64,000 nt of DNA, taken from Monilinia fructicola. Lineage: Eukaryota > Ascomycota > Leotiomycetes > Helotiales > Sclerotiniaceae. The notes under the pieces are model-generated. The model was given only the letters and a program-made list of their open reading frames with translations. It was not told where the DNA came from and did not search any database. The position numbers and the translations under genes are program-made. Shown piece after piece: positions 22,530 through 35,900 of the stretch. The DNA lies in contig VICG01000001.1 of the NCBI GenBank assembly GCA_008692225.1, forward strand, positions 2,457,501-2,521,500, written 5' to 3'. Position 1 is the first letter of the stretch. The number at the start of each line of letters is the position of its first letter.

Positions 22530-25500
22530 AATATTGTAGGGTTTGGAGGTGCAAAATGATTTTAAGGATTGATAGGAGATAATGATGTGAATGTGAAGAG
22601 TTCATTGCCAGTGACAAGTCATTGGGTTACGGTTACCCCTCATCGTGCCTGCCAGTTTTGTTCATTCTAAGACGGCATATATATGGCAAGTGCAGATAAC
22701 TACCTGGGTTATTCTCGCTCGAAGTTCAAATATATTTGTCTGTCACTTGGAGACTCAATCACAAAGGATGATACGGCATAGATTCAAACATTGTGTCAAC
22801 ATCGTTTTGTAATCTCAATGTATTTTAGGTCTATAACTCTCGCCCCTTCTCTTTGCCTCCTGATTTCTGAGAAGACATACCTAGGTAGTTGCCACAACGA
22901 GCACGCGAGTCCTTTCGTGAACCAGCCTTCAACAGATCATGTGAATCAAGACATTTTCGCTCATGATCACAGACTGGAAAGCCAACATACTGTGTTTCTG
23001 CTTTCCAACTATTGGCTACTAGAAAGATTGAATTCAATCACGATGGAAGCGCCTCTCAAAGGTCTCCCCCTATTGCCGAGCGTGCAGCTTCGTGGAAATA
23101 TGAAGCTATTTTAAGAAACGTCATGGCTCAGCCTTTTCTCATGATACCCGCCTCTGTCGATCAAACCAACACGAGCCAACACCAATCCTTCCCATCTACC
23201 ACCTGCTTGGAAAGGTACCAAAAGCACGTGTAGTTGACCGGGCCAGCCAACATCAATTCTTCTGCAAGACAATAACAGGTAGATCATTTACGTCACACAG
23301 CCTTGTTTGGTGTTATATTTCGTACAGTATTGTAGATTGCAGATTGAGGGAGAAACATTGTGCAGTACCGGTACCATAGATGCAAGATGTGGAACATCTG
23401 AATCTTCAAGGATTCTGTAGAACTAGCGGAAGCGCTGTTTCATTGATAAAAAAAGAGGAGAAACAGATAACTTCAGGCACTAAAGGTCACCACGGCCACC
23501 TTGTGGTCTGTACCGAATCCTTATCGGGGACGAGAAACAACCATGGAGCCCGAACTGAGCGATCATGATGATCTGGAGTCAAGAGGTATCGATGCATGGG
23601 GATATCGATTTCCAACATGTACTGTAACCCTCAATGTTGATGCTGTATCAAAATATCAATCAAATCAAACAATCCGGACATGCCGATTTGTAGCATTCAG
23701 TTAATTGCCATGGACATGCTGCATTTTCATATGCATTTCATGGGTAAGGTTATGGGGCCCCTGATCGTTTCAGACAGCTTCACGCCGCACACTTACATTT
23801 TAGCCAGCAAAGCCGTAGTAGTATGTACTATGGCTGCTTGCTCATGTGAAGTCGTTCGCACACTATACTCGATGTAGCGCCACATGCCACCATGGATTGA
23901 TCTTCTTTACTCCAGATGGTGTGTGCGGGTACTCTTTCTCATGCCACATGGCTTTGAAGATATCGAACCTTGGCCATCTCGTTGATCTCCTAGATAGGAA
24001 GGAAATTTGGTTGGGAAACCAACTGGACCCGAGGAGGCTGTATAAGATCTTCGATATTCCGAAACGGCTTGAGATGGAAAAAGGCCGATTGGAAAGCGTA
24101 CCTGGCCTAATATAAATCTCAGGTAATGTTTGCCTGGAAAACAAATAATTGTTTTGAATGGAACTGAATCAATAGACGTTGAAAGATTTGCTAGATAGAC
24201 AATTTTGCTAGTTTTCGGTAATTTCTATCGCTTCTGACATCATCATCTCATCCATCAATCTCGCGCTATTGAAACTATTGTCTAATTCGCCGAGTTTAGG
24301 TATGTAGGTGTGTAGGCATGTTGGTAAGTTTTTTTGATTTCCCAAGTGAAAAACATCGTGACGTTTGGGTCGAGAACGATATTGATTTGCCCTTCAGCCA
24401 ACGTATACTATTCTTACCTGACTAATATCTTAGATGATGTTTTTTGAGACATTCTACAAACGATGTAATATTAGAATGTATGGTGGTGGAACATGCAACC
24501 ATCATCACATAAGCAGAGGCCGGAAAGCTCGAAATGTTACCTTTTTTGGATATCAGCATGAAGCATCCAGCACTGTTACTCGTTTGGACAATGCCAAGGG
24601 ACTTTATGTGCTTGATAATATTCGTCCATATGGCGAGACTACAAGCAGAGGCGGGTAAGCACTTACTGTAGAATGTAAGAATGCGACGCTGCCAATGGGC
24701 AAATTGGAACGAGGTATGGAAATTGAGATGAGGTAATCATGGGAGTAGATTCATTCTGGAAGTGTTCTATCTTGGCTAGCTGCAGGCATGGAGGCTTGAA
24801 CAGGTCAGGGTTGCAAGCACTAGTCGGGTTATTTTGAATCTCTTGATGAAACTGGATCGACCTCGGGATATCTTTTCAAAGAATGAACTTGTTTCGTGAT
24901 GAGGTTTGTGATAAGATTCGTGACTGATATTCATGATGAGATTCGTGATATCGATCAGATTCATGACCAGGCACTCGAGACGGGGTGATTATGAGCATGA
25001 GCCGTGCGGTAAATTAGTTCCATGTCATGATTTTGATGAGATCTTTAGGTCAAAGGTGGCGTAATGCTTATTTTCTCCATCATTTGCCCATGTTGGACGG
25101 GCGGGATAAATGCAGTGACCAGGTGTATATTGTACAGCATCTTCCATATATACTTAAGATAGTAGCAATATAAATTACAAATAACTCCAGCTAGTACCTT
25201 CCGCATTTGGAACATGAAACGATCGAAAGTCTATGTATCGTGAGTTTTGAAATCATCAGTGATATCCTAAATGATCCTTCGAGCCTCGTTCATTCGTTGT
25301 GAATTTTGGTGGGCCATGGCCGGACAGAGCCGCGGTGAGTTGAAGGCAGAAAGGGCAGTACCGCATCTCCGGCAACGGGTAATTTAATTCAAGAATGGGA
25401 TTTCTAGATTTTCGGATCTCGGGTTCGCGCTCGACTGTATCCAGTGTTGATGCTATTTTGAGATAGTTCCCCTCCCACCTCTCCCACCTTCGAGTAATAA

Positions 25501-28433
25501 TTCACCGACACTGCCTCGAGATTCGAGAACCATGCTTCAAAGTCCACTTACTGTATGACCTAATAATCGAGTAATGGTGGCATCTTCTTGATCATGATGA
25601 TGGTAACTAGACCGTGATGAGATTCTTAGTTGGCCCATATTTCCCAATCGCTTCAACTTTTCTAGATTGCAATACTGTAACCAAATGTGTACAGTATGAT
25701 GCTCGTCGAGATGAGTAAAGCTTGTGTGAATGTATGAGAACATACAGTAAGAATTTGGTGAGAGTATCGATAGATCGATACCTAGTTGGAGAACTCAAGG
25801 TGGAGTTTGCACTCGGTATCTTCCTCAATTGGTGATTGGTCGAAATAGAGCCTAGTCAGCTAGCAAACATGTGAAATGTGTGTATTGTGGATATCTTCGA
25901 GTAACATGATAGGTATATCGAAACGTGGATGAGAAAATTATTGTAAACATCGAGTATTTTCACTACTGAATCTGAAAAGTGGACCAAATTACTCGTAAAT
26001 CCACATATAGACAAGTATAGATGGATCTATTCAGTCAAGGCAACGAGATTTTGATATTAGCCCTGCTGGTATATCACATAATCTAATAGTACTGCACAGT
26101 AGCAACGTAGCAATTCTTATTAGCCCCTGCCATTATTAAGCGAGCCTGTCCCATCACACAATGGGGTCTGGGGTTAGTTGGGTACAATACTGGACTTGGA
26201 CTGTACGGAGCATGTGTTCGCGTGTTCCTCAAATCATTACTTGTATACTCGAGTACAACTAATAACTAATTGATTACTGGGGATTGAGTGAAGCCATACA
26301 GTACGTACAGTACTGTCTTGTAATAGCAAAAGAGAAGAAAAAATGATATTGTCAGTGAGGCTGCGCTGGACTGCTGAATACTGGAACCAATATCATCCAA
26401 CCCAACACAACATCATACAACACAACATCACATGAAGCAAAAATGAAATTACCTATACCATTTTTATTACAGGTGGATTACACAAAAACTACCATATAGT
26501 AAGTGCTACGTCAGCCAAGCCAAGTACTGACTGTATTTTGTTCGTGTTCTTCATCAAACCTAACTTGCCGTATTGAAATAGATATACGGTAATGGTAATG
26601 CAAACAGAAATAAGACATTATGTTTTGAAATTATTTTGCCGCCTAGAAGCTTCGGGTATGGAAATGAGAAAATGCGGTATCTATCTACAATTTGGATATC
26701 ATATTATCACTTGAGTGAATAATGGGAGGCAAGGAATCATGAAGGAGATCGTTATTTTTGGCGCGTCTAGCGTTGGTATGGAGATAGTTTCCAACTGTTC
26801 TACTGATTGTAGAATCATTTCAAGTATAGTCAGCCCTTCTTGATTCCCCTCTTCAAGCCTCTTCAAGCCTCTTCAAGCCTCTTCAAGTGATTTTTATGGA
26901 GACAATGGCAATAATAGTCAGACATGCTTGCGCTCATCCGACTAGTGCCATGGTAACATGACAATGACCCCTGACTAGTTCATCCAAAAAAACGTGGGTC
27001 TGGCTGGAGAAGATTTGAGATGGTAAAGATAATTGAGATGATGTAGGGATCAGGGGAAAATTCAACTAAATTCAACTAAGAAATCAAAAATCTGTTTCCG
27101 TCTGTCGGAACTCCAAAACGTTTAATTTCTTGGGCGGTTTATCTGCAGTGATTCACGATTAATTGACTTTTGTTCAAGAATTCCTTTTCTTGCCTGCCTG
27201 CCTACCTGCCTACCTACGTGCCTACAATAATAGAATAGAATAGTTTTGCCTCATCACAGGACAAAGCCTCTTTCCACACCTCCAGCTCCGGCCAGATCTC
27301 CTCGCCTGTAGGTCCATGGCATGATATTGACAATATATGAAATCACACTGGAGCATTTGATATATTGCGTAAGCGAGCGCAATACTATACTATACTGTGT
27401 TATCTTTACGCCGAACAAATATACCCTCCGTCATCGAAGCTAGAAGCGATGCTACTCAATGAAGAATAACTATTTGCATAATTCTAGTCTTCTTAAGGAT
27501 AGCTTACAGAACCTTAACCGTGGTGCTGGTCTGTTAGTCTGTCTGTACTCCGTACACAATAATACAACAAACTGTCAGATCTGGCACGAACTGGGTTTAA
27601 AGGCGTTGTGTTACAAACTACCCGCAAGTTTGGGAATGTCTCTGCAGCATGCCATTCTGATGGTAGCCTCGAAGTAATGACAATCAAAATGGATCTAGGC
27701 GGACACATTCCCTGGTATTGTTGCCGGAAGTGGCTTCATCGAAAGTTCCACTTTGATTCATCAAGAAAATTTACTCAGAGGCTGGATGGTTGTTCAATTA
27801 GAATTACCATTGATTAATTTTGCTCATTGCCATAACACAAGTCCTGGTCTCAATGGGGTCCGTGATGAGCGGCGTAGCCCATGGTTTGGAGGGGAAAATC
27901 TCCTGTACACCTGGTCTAGCTTTGGGTGGTGTGCCTCATCCTTTCCTCAGAAAGCCCTACGGTCGCGCTACGTTATTCAAACGTTGACGTGCCCAGATGA
28001 ACCGATAGTGCGGGTGTGTCGCTCTGGCGCCTGTTTTGTTTTCCCCCATCTCTTTCTTCGACACGAGCAACTCTAAGGTAGAGGGGCAACCATGTATGAC
28101 AGGGTTTAGAATCCTTTGAACCTGTCCTCAATCTGACCAATCAGATGCTGACGGGAGCAGCTCTGCAGCGCCTTCCACTTACATGCTTTAGGTACTTTAG
28201 AGCTTTACCCCCTTTGAACAAGTCGAGGCGGAGATCATGATTTAAGTGCCTCCTGGAATCCATCGAATAGAACCAAAATAGTACATCATAACGTCTATTG
28301 TTCCTCATCAACGCCGAGTTTATAATCTCTCCAGATCCGAAAGTAACATCAGTCTATTTCGAGTACCTCATCTCTTTAAAGCTTTCTGTACGTGCCGCCA
28401 TTAAAAGTCACAGCCTTCTTATCCCCTGCATAG
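22530..28433. other. 5.9 kb gene-poor region
   Basis: I see no supported coding region, tRNA or transposon. Open frames are short, lack family motifs and do not join across splice sites. Features present: imperfect gattcgtgat repeats at about 24890-24970, a 10-bp tandem repeat at 26849-26887, the TACTCGAGTA palindrome at 26246-26255 and TACTCCGTA at 27546-27554. The right end is the C2H2 gene promoter, with a CCAAT box near 28138. Confidence 0.6.
26849..26887. repeat. tandem 10-bp repeat CTTCAAGCCT
   Basis: About 3.7 perfect head-to-tail copies of CTTCAAGCCT with no spacers. Simple minisatellite. Confidence 0.9.
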
Positions 28434-29967
28434 ATGGATTCTTCGTATGTAGACCAGAGAGACTCACGTCAGTTCAGGTTCCGAACAGATAGTCACCTGT
28501 CATCAACTACATCGCAATTTCAAGGTCTTCTTATTGAGACGAACCCCATCACTTCTTCAAATCACCACGTTGGAATATCATCATCAGAATCAGCAACAGT
28601 ACCCTCAGCTACGACAGCTACCACATTCTTTAGTCCACCAACGCCCACATTCCTTCAAATCAGGTCGGAATCTTCAACTGCCACTGGTCTATCATCACCA
28701 GCTTCTCAGCAATACACGTTATTCCCGCTCCTCGACAGTTCCGACTTTGACACAGACTGGTCCTGTATCACAAATTCCGAAGCTCAATCCGGAAACTCAC
28801 TTCAACTTCAAATTCACCCAGGCCAAAAGTTTCCTGGTATTGAACCCTTTGAATATAAAGTTCCTGTTCATTCAAATTCACTCCCAACAAATATGTCTAC
28901 TCTTGGTATTCAGCACTATGATCCACAGTTCGATGCCGGTGCTCGACCATCATACACATGGCCTCGTACGTATCCCAGGAACTCCCGGAAGATTGGAACT
29001 AACGAGAACAGAGTTCGAAAATGAACGAGCAATTCATTCCTCAACATGATTTGAGCCCACATATGAGCCCTCATATGAGCCCTGGACAGCTATCACCATA
29101 TGATGAACTCAAACCATCGCCAATGTACGCAAGAGCACTTTCAGATAGTCCACCACGAGCCAGCCTCACACCTGAACAGAGGGAGTTGAAGCGTCAACGC
29201 GACCACGCAAGGAGGGAAACGAAGACTAGACAGAGAAAGGACAGGTCTTTGAGTAATCCTTATGCATCAAACAGAACGACGCCAGACATGTTACCGCGAA
29301 CCCTCCCAGATCATTACTCAAACCCCAATTCTCTTGCTCCAACTCCATTGTTGTCACATTGTCCTTCGACTCACGGCCTCTCCAGTCCATCTTATCTCGC
29401 ACCATACTCCCCACAGGTACCTGTAAACGAGACTGCACCTTCAGATATGTACGGACCAGTTTTCACCATGGGCCCGAACGATTTTACCTCAATTTCAGCG
29501 TACTCAACACCATACTCAATGGGAGGTCCCGAAAATTCTATTCCATCGTACGCGTATGTATCTTCAATCTCTCAATACAAGTCATGAAACTAACACACTC
29601 CAGTCCTCGACCACACTCGCTCTCATCTGCCTCCGATCAATCCAATCTCAGCAACATCTACGCACCACACCCTCACTCACACTCTCCACTCTCCCCTCTC
29701 TCCTTGATCTCCCAACCCTCGCAATCACCCCTCGAGCCCCGCGACCACGTTCGTGTCGTGCAATCACGACCCAAGCCTCAATGCTGGGACCACGGGTGCA
29801 ACGGTCGTCAATTCAGCACCTTCTCGAATCTCCTGCGTCACCAACGTGAAAAGTCCGGCGTGGCGAGCAAATCTTCATGCCCCAATTGTGGCGCCGAGTT
29901 TACCAGGACCACTGCTAGAAATGGACACATGGCGCACGAGAAGTGTAAGCAGAGGAGAAACTCTTGA
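28434..29967 (+). CDS. C2H2 zinc-finger transcription factor (479 aa)
   Basis: Exons 28434-28969, 29014-29553 and 29604-29967 (introns 44 and 50 bp) give 479 aa. The first three quarters are Ser/Pro/Thr-rich and disordered, with a short HMSPHMSPG repeat. Around residue 245, [27 protein letters not shown] is a strongly basic stretch that could be a nuclear signal or DNA contact. At about 417-470 there are two linked zinc fingers: [27 protein letters not shown], then [21 protein letters not shown]3-C, the second of C2HC type. This pair is typical of Pezizomycotina-specific regulators. Intron 1 is chosen because GTATCC to ACAGAG, with CTAAC inside, restores the frame. Targets are unknown; both neighbouring regions are gene-poor. 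Confidence 0.88.
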
Positions 29968-32900
29968 GCTGGCATGGCTGTACGGGCGCGTTTCATGCAA
30001 ATTTCCTTTTTTCTTGTCAGGGGCTGTGCAACATCGGGCGTGGGGGTGCTTTGCTTTAAGGAGTAGGCTGTTTTCTTCATCGGGGTATTAAATGCGACCA
30101 GACGAGATGAGACGAGACGAAGTGAATGAAGTGTAAGAATATAGGGTACCGGGTCATCAGCATCGCAATCATCTCATGATCACGCTCATCATAATAATCA
30201 TGATCATCAGCATCATCAGCATCAGCATCATATTTAGGTCTCGGGGGGGCAAAGCAGGAGTTAAAATTAGAATTGTCATTCGTTACAGCTATTTCCTTTT
30301 TGGCCTGCTTGATTTGGCCCGCGAACTTTGTTCTTACACAATTCTTTTTGGTCGTCGGCAAATATTTTTCTTGTACATAGTCAACTACTTATTATTTTCT
30401 TCACGCTCGTTTCATCATACTATTCATAGCAAGCGGGTGCAATCTTGTTTTTCTGGGAGCCATCGGCATCATTTCTTTTCCTCTTGTTTTCCTTACCTTT
30501 TACCTTGTCCTGACTTTCTGGCCTGGCCTTGTTGTCAACTGCCATCTGCCATCTGCACTCTGCAAAGTTATACCCCCAAATGTACCCTAGAAGCTGTTCG
30601 AGAATCTTTGTCAATCATCTTGTTTGCAATCAATCAAAGAATCATCATACTACGTGTACATCGAGTGAAATGTGTGATAAAACTTGGAATATCAAAAAAG
30701 GAGTTATCGGCCCAAGACTTTAGACTGGAGATGGCATCTGGCGTATTTACCTATGAAGACCGTCGCTATGGAATCACGGAATGCAATATTTATGTCTACT
30801 TAATCTATAACAATGACTTCGCTCGGGGCTGATAGGTCAAGACATCGTTCACTGATTATTTGATTACTACAATATTATATCGGTCTGAATGAACTAGCCA
30901 ATGCATTCACGAATTAGCGAGTCAATGGAGGAGAACGTTAAGGTGTGTGAGAAATAAGTGTCGAGGTGTTGACGGCTCAAGATGGCTATTGTAGTTGAGA
31001 GAGAATGCAAGAAGGCGTCAAGTTAGCATTAACAGGTACGGCTCATGCCTAGTCCTCGGGGTCCAAATATGCGGTAAGGAGGTTGTGGAAAGGAGGTGTG
31101 GTTCCAACCTGTGGCGACGAGGCGTTTTCTTGGATAATGCTGTAATAGTCATTGCATTAGAAGAAGCCGTCTTGTTTGACGGTGTGTGTGTGTGCGTGTA
31201 CTGTGTGATTATTTAATTCTCACTTGAGGGTTTGGGCAAGGAGACTGAACCGCGTTCATTGGTGTCGGTTGGGGGTTGGAGGTTGGGGGTTGGCGAGGTG
31301 AGAATGAATGAGCGAGTGGGTATGCCCCTTTCTGATTTGATGTGCGACATCATACAATGATATTCCTCGACGCCACTTGCTGCATAATATGTGTGTAATG
31401 CAAAGTTTGAAAAGCCATAATCTATTCGCATTACAATGGGCTTATGGAATTTCAAACTAATTACCAAGTTTCTTCCATCATTCACTCATTGATTGATTGT
31501 CCTTCATAATTGTCGTTGTTGTTGTTTCAAGAAGTTTGTATCCATCGTGTTGATAATTTCCCCAAATCACAACACAGCCCCTTCACAAATAGCAACAAAC
31601 AATGAGCTGGAAAGCCTTTCCTAGTAGCAACGCCTCTGTGTTTTTTAGGCACTCTGGATCAAATTGGTGCAGCTTCAGGTACAGCACGTTTTACATACTT
31701 ATGAAACGCACAATGGCAGACTGGGGCGGCGTATAGAACGAGGTCCAATTTGCTCACTCTTGTGATATGTAGCACGGAATGAGAATGAATGTACATGCGC
31801 ATAAATAATGCGTGCGCCAATGCATGCAGCGACTTTCTTCTCATAGTCCTGGCCAGGAATGGCTACAGTCAGATTTGGGAGGGCGGCATGGGGGGTAGTT
31901 CAGAAAATCCCGGCTTGCCATGCGCGCCAGGTGTGTTCTCTGTTTGTACATTGAGGGTTGAAACGGGAAGAGCTAAGTGCGTTGCATATGTCAAGAGTTA
32001 TTCCCATAGTTGGGGGCCGGCGGCGGTTGATTGGTTGGTTTGCCCACCATGTTACATTGCAGATTGAAGGTGCAGCGCAACGTGGAAAAGTTATGCAGAT
32101 GGAAAGATGCAATGGAACAAAAATCTCATGTGTTCTTGTAACCTTACATTAGTATGCCCGGAATCCCGACGGATATGCAGATGCTGAGTGATTGTTTTCC
32201 TGTGATGTGATGTGATACTCCTGCGCAGTAAGAGCTGGCTTGCTTGAGCAGTTCAAGAGATGATGGATGTTTCATGTCAGGTTTGATTACTTTGAATGAT
32301 TACGGTGCAAAACATGTTGGGCAACACGGAGAAAGGAAACCAATACTACCAATAATCATGTCAATCCTCAAGAAGGAAAGCCACTTGGTCGATCAACTTC
32401 TTCATTCAATCTTCTAAGCTGGAGCAATTGATGCCACCGAGTGACGGACATGAACTTTCAGGTAAAAGCTGAACATTTATTGATTGATATTGTACCGGTG
32501 GAGGATGTAAGATCACATGTGCTGGCGGTATGACGGGTGTGTGTTTTGCTTTGTTTTCTTTTCATTTTGTTGGAATATATTTTTGGAATCTTCATGTTCG
32601 AATTCGGTCTGCGGTGAATTGAAATGAGTTTGGTATGTCCACTGGTATGTCCACGGGTATGTAAGCAAACAACCTTCCTTGGAGATAAACCCTTGGCAAG
32701 AAAGTCACCAACTAAAATTATATACTGGAGCCATAAAACATGATGTTGTGATTGGACGTTCCCGTCTTACGCCACAATGGGTGATTCTCTTCGTATATCT
32801 ATCTGATGATTAGATCTCATTTCTCTCTCATTTCTCCATTGATACTTGGCCTCGCCCTTTTCTTTTTCCTGATTACTGTATATGCGATGGTGCAATGTAA

Positions 32901-35900
32901 TGTAATCCTTCAGCCTCGAATTGCATGATCGTGCACCTCTTTCTTGTATGAAAAAGGAATACTGCTTATATAAATAACGTGTCAGTGATACATAAGATCA
33001 TGCACCTGCCTTTCTATGGAGATGTCGTCAAGGAACAGATCGAATCTAAAAACAAGTTGAGAATGTTTTGCAGCTTGGGCAATGGCGACAGGAAGATCAG
33101 TCCTGGAAATTCCACACTATCTACTATCCCGCATTTTAGATAGAAAGCATGATCATGAGTAGCACCGGTAGTTGTGCCGTCATGTCAATCTTCAATCCAC
33201 TCTCTCTTTGGGCTGGGAGTACTTGTAGAGACTGGAATATACGGCGAGAATGATCCAAAGTACACGCAAAGAAACCTTGCTGTCACTAGCCAGCCCATCA
33301 CAAGTTAGAGCGGGGATTGACACTGACGACATGAGTATGAGCTGAGCATGGATTTTGATCCAATAGATACTCCGTACAACATGAATAAATGCAAGACCCA
33401 TATTTGATTTGTAAGATCTCGCTCATAGATACAATAAAGATGGACTGCCAAAGGAATACACCCCGTCTGAAGAACCTTACCCTCATCATGACAATATCAT
33501 GACAATCATGACAAAACCTTCCAATTTAACGACAACTAGGTGAATACCCCTGGGCTTCTTGATTACAGTACCTGCTTCACGGATTGGACTAATGCGGTAC
33601 CTATCGATAGAGCCTTGAATCCATCATCTCGCAATCAATCTATCGATGCATGTGCAACGTCTCAAACCTTGGAAGTCCTCTTTTTTGAGACGATTGACCA
33701 CATGGTGCATGGTCGATTGTTGATTTCCAATCCGGTGTTCTGTTCTGTAGTCTTATGCCACTTCTTCGATGTGCATTTCGTACTCGGGTTTTCCAATGTC
33801 ATCACGTATAGCAACCCCGACTGCGTGGAGTCTGATGATCCGGTCGAACATCTTGGATCAGGATGCAAGGCAGTTTTCTCGTCTCCTTACGAATTGAAAT
33901 CTTCAATCTGCCGGTTCACTTTAGTATTTGACTCGGATTGAGGCATTGGTGCCCCGTAATAGATAAGATTACCCCAAATATTGAGCTATAGCTAGTGTAG
34001 AGTATTCGGAGATATATCGTCTAATGATATACTGACTGGAGCTCAGATAGTGCGGCAGGAATCATAAGTTTCTGGTTATGACTTGAAGCAACAAGATGGC
34101 CTGATGTACTCAAGTCTTTGATTAATGGATAGGCCAAGAAAACTTGTCTAGCTACTTGCACTTCGTCTAGTATGCTTCCCGTGGATGCTCTAACAAACAT
34201 CCCACTTCGCTGATATACTAGCTCTGGTAAATCATCAGCGTTTCTCCTTATTCCACCTGAAACCTTCCTCCAGTCTACCATCAAACCCCTTGCCGTTCTT
34301 CCTTTGTCCCATAGACGATGCCTTCCTCCTGAAAAGAGCCTAACAACAGCAGAGGTCTTTCCTGATCACAACAACACTACCTATACATTTATGGACCCCG
34401 GATAATCCCGAAAGAGTGTCAAATAAGTAGTTTTACTCATACACTCGAGTCAAGATATTGGCCTGGAAGAGGCGACACTGCAGTCAAGACATAGTTGAGA
34501 TACTAGAGCCATAGCGTTACTCAGCTTACTCTTGATTCCTGACTCCTAGTCCGAAGTTGGAAGGAGTTACTGAGAAATCCCCCTTCCCTGCCTTTCCTCA
34601 CAGCCAATTGTCCCCCTCTCTTGTGAAACTCTCACGGAGAACACCTGATTCTAGTAGAGATGATCTTTAGTGAACATCTCCCTTGTGCCACTGCTCCCAT
34701 CCTCACTAGTAAACTTGGCGTCCCCCAACTTTGCTTCGTTTTTCCTTGGGATTTCTAAGCAATCTACTCCAGCCTGACAGTCCTAAAACCCGTCGATCAA
34801 ATGTGCACAGTTTGCTTGGTGAGAGCACTACCTAATCTCTACACAACCTTAGCAAGTGTCGATCATCCAACGAATTCCGATAGGAATTATTTCGTTATTT
34901 CCCTCCATGTTATTTTGTAGGTCTTTTTGGAGCTCACCCAATCTCTCCATTACCATCTCTATCCCTACCCATATCCCAACCTCAAACTCACCTCCAACAA
35001 CAAGAGCACTTAGCCGGGTGGGTTAGGTGGCGCACTACAGTAGTGCCTCCAATATCAAAATGCGATCGGGCTCTCCAATCCTCCATCGGGGAGGAATTGC
35101 ATTGCACACCTGAAACAGATGTATCTGAGCTTGCCAATGAACTGTTCTTTTTTCTAATTTTTGGAAGACTCATCCTTTGTTGCGATGTCTGTCTTTATTG
35201 GCTGAGTTGTGTGATGAGGGTGTTCAGCGCAGCAAGAGCAAGCCGCGCGATAGTTGACGAACAGTTGCAACCTTGCTCGATACAATTTTCCCTCTTCTAT
35301 TCTCCATCTTGTGAGTGGTGATCGTTGGGTATGTTCAAACAGAGAAGAAGCATGCGGTCTGTCAAATGTTATCGTCAACCGCAAGTTACGCTCATGCCAT
35401 GTAGATTCTACTCCCCTACCCCCTTCCACTGGAGAGTTTTACTTTCAACGCCTTTCCACTGTACATGATATGTTAAAATCGTAGATCCCACCATTCCACC
35501 GTAAATTCCAAGATTCCCCTGTAGATTCTACCTTCACCTCCCTCCCACCGTAGATTCCAAAATCCTTGTGTAAATTTAAAAACAATCTCCGCAGCATAAA
35601 AGTAAAACGACCTCGATTTTCGTGACATGAAAGCAAGTAATTCATCGAATTTCGAGTGATACGAAAGTGATTGATTTACCGTATTTTCAACAATAACCAC
35701 AACTCGTAGCCTAGAAGCCAACCCGATCATTCGACAGGGAACTGCATACCAGAGAGGATTCACCTTTTCCACAACCTTAATCTAGACTTATATTTGAGTC
35801 TTGGGATCAAATATTTTTTGTCGTAGGAAACACAGAAAGATAGAGAGAGAACACAGCTACAACAGTCACCATAGCACATCAACCCTGAAAAAGAAAGCAC

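Noticed and set aside
26849..26887. Short direct repeats that could suggest a CRISPR-like array
   Set aside because: Units are head-to-tail with no spacers in eukaryotic DNA; a simple minisatellite.
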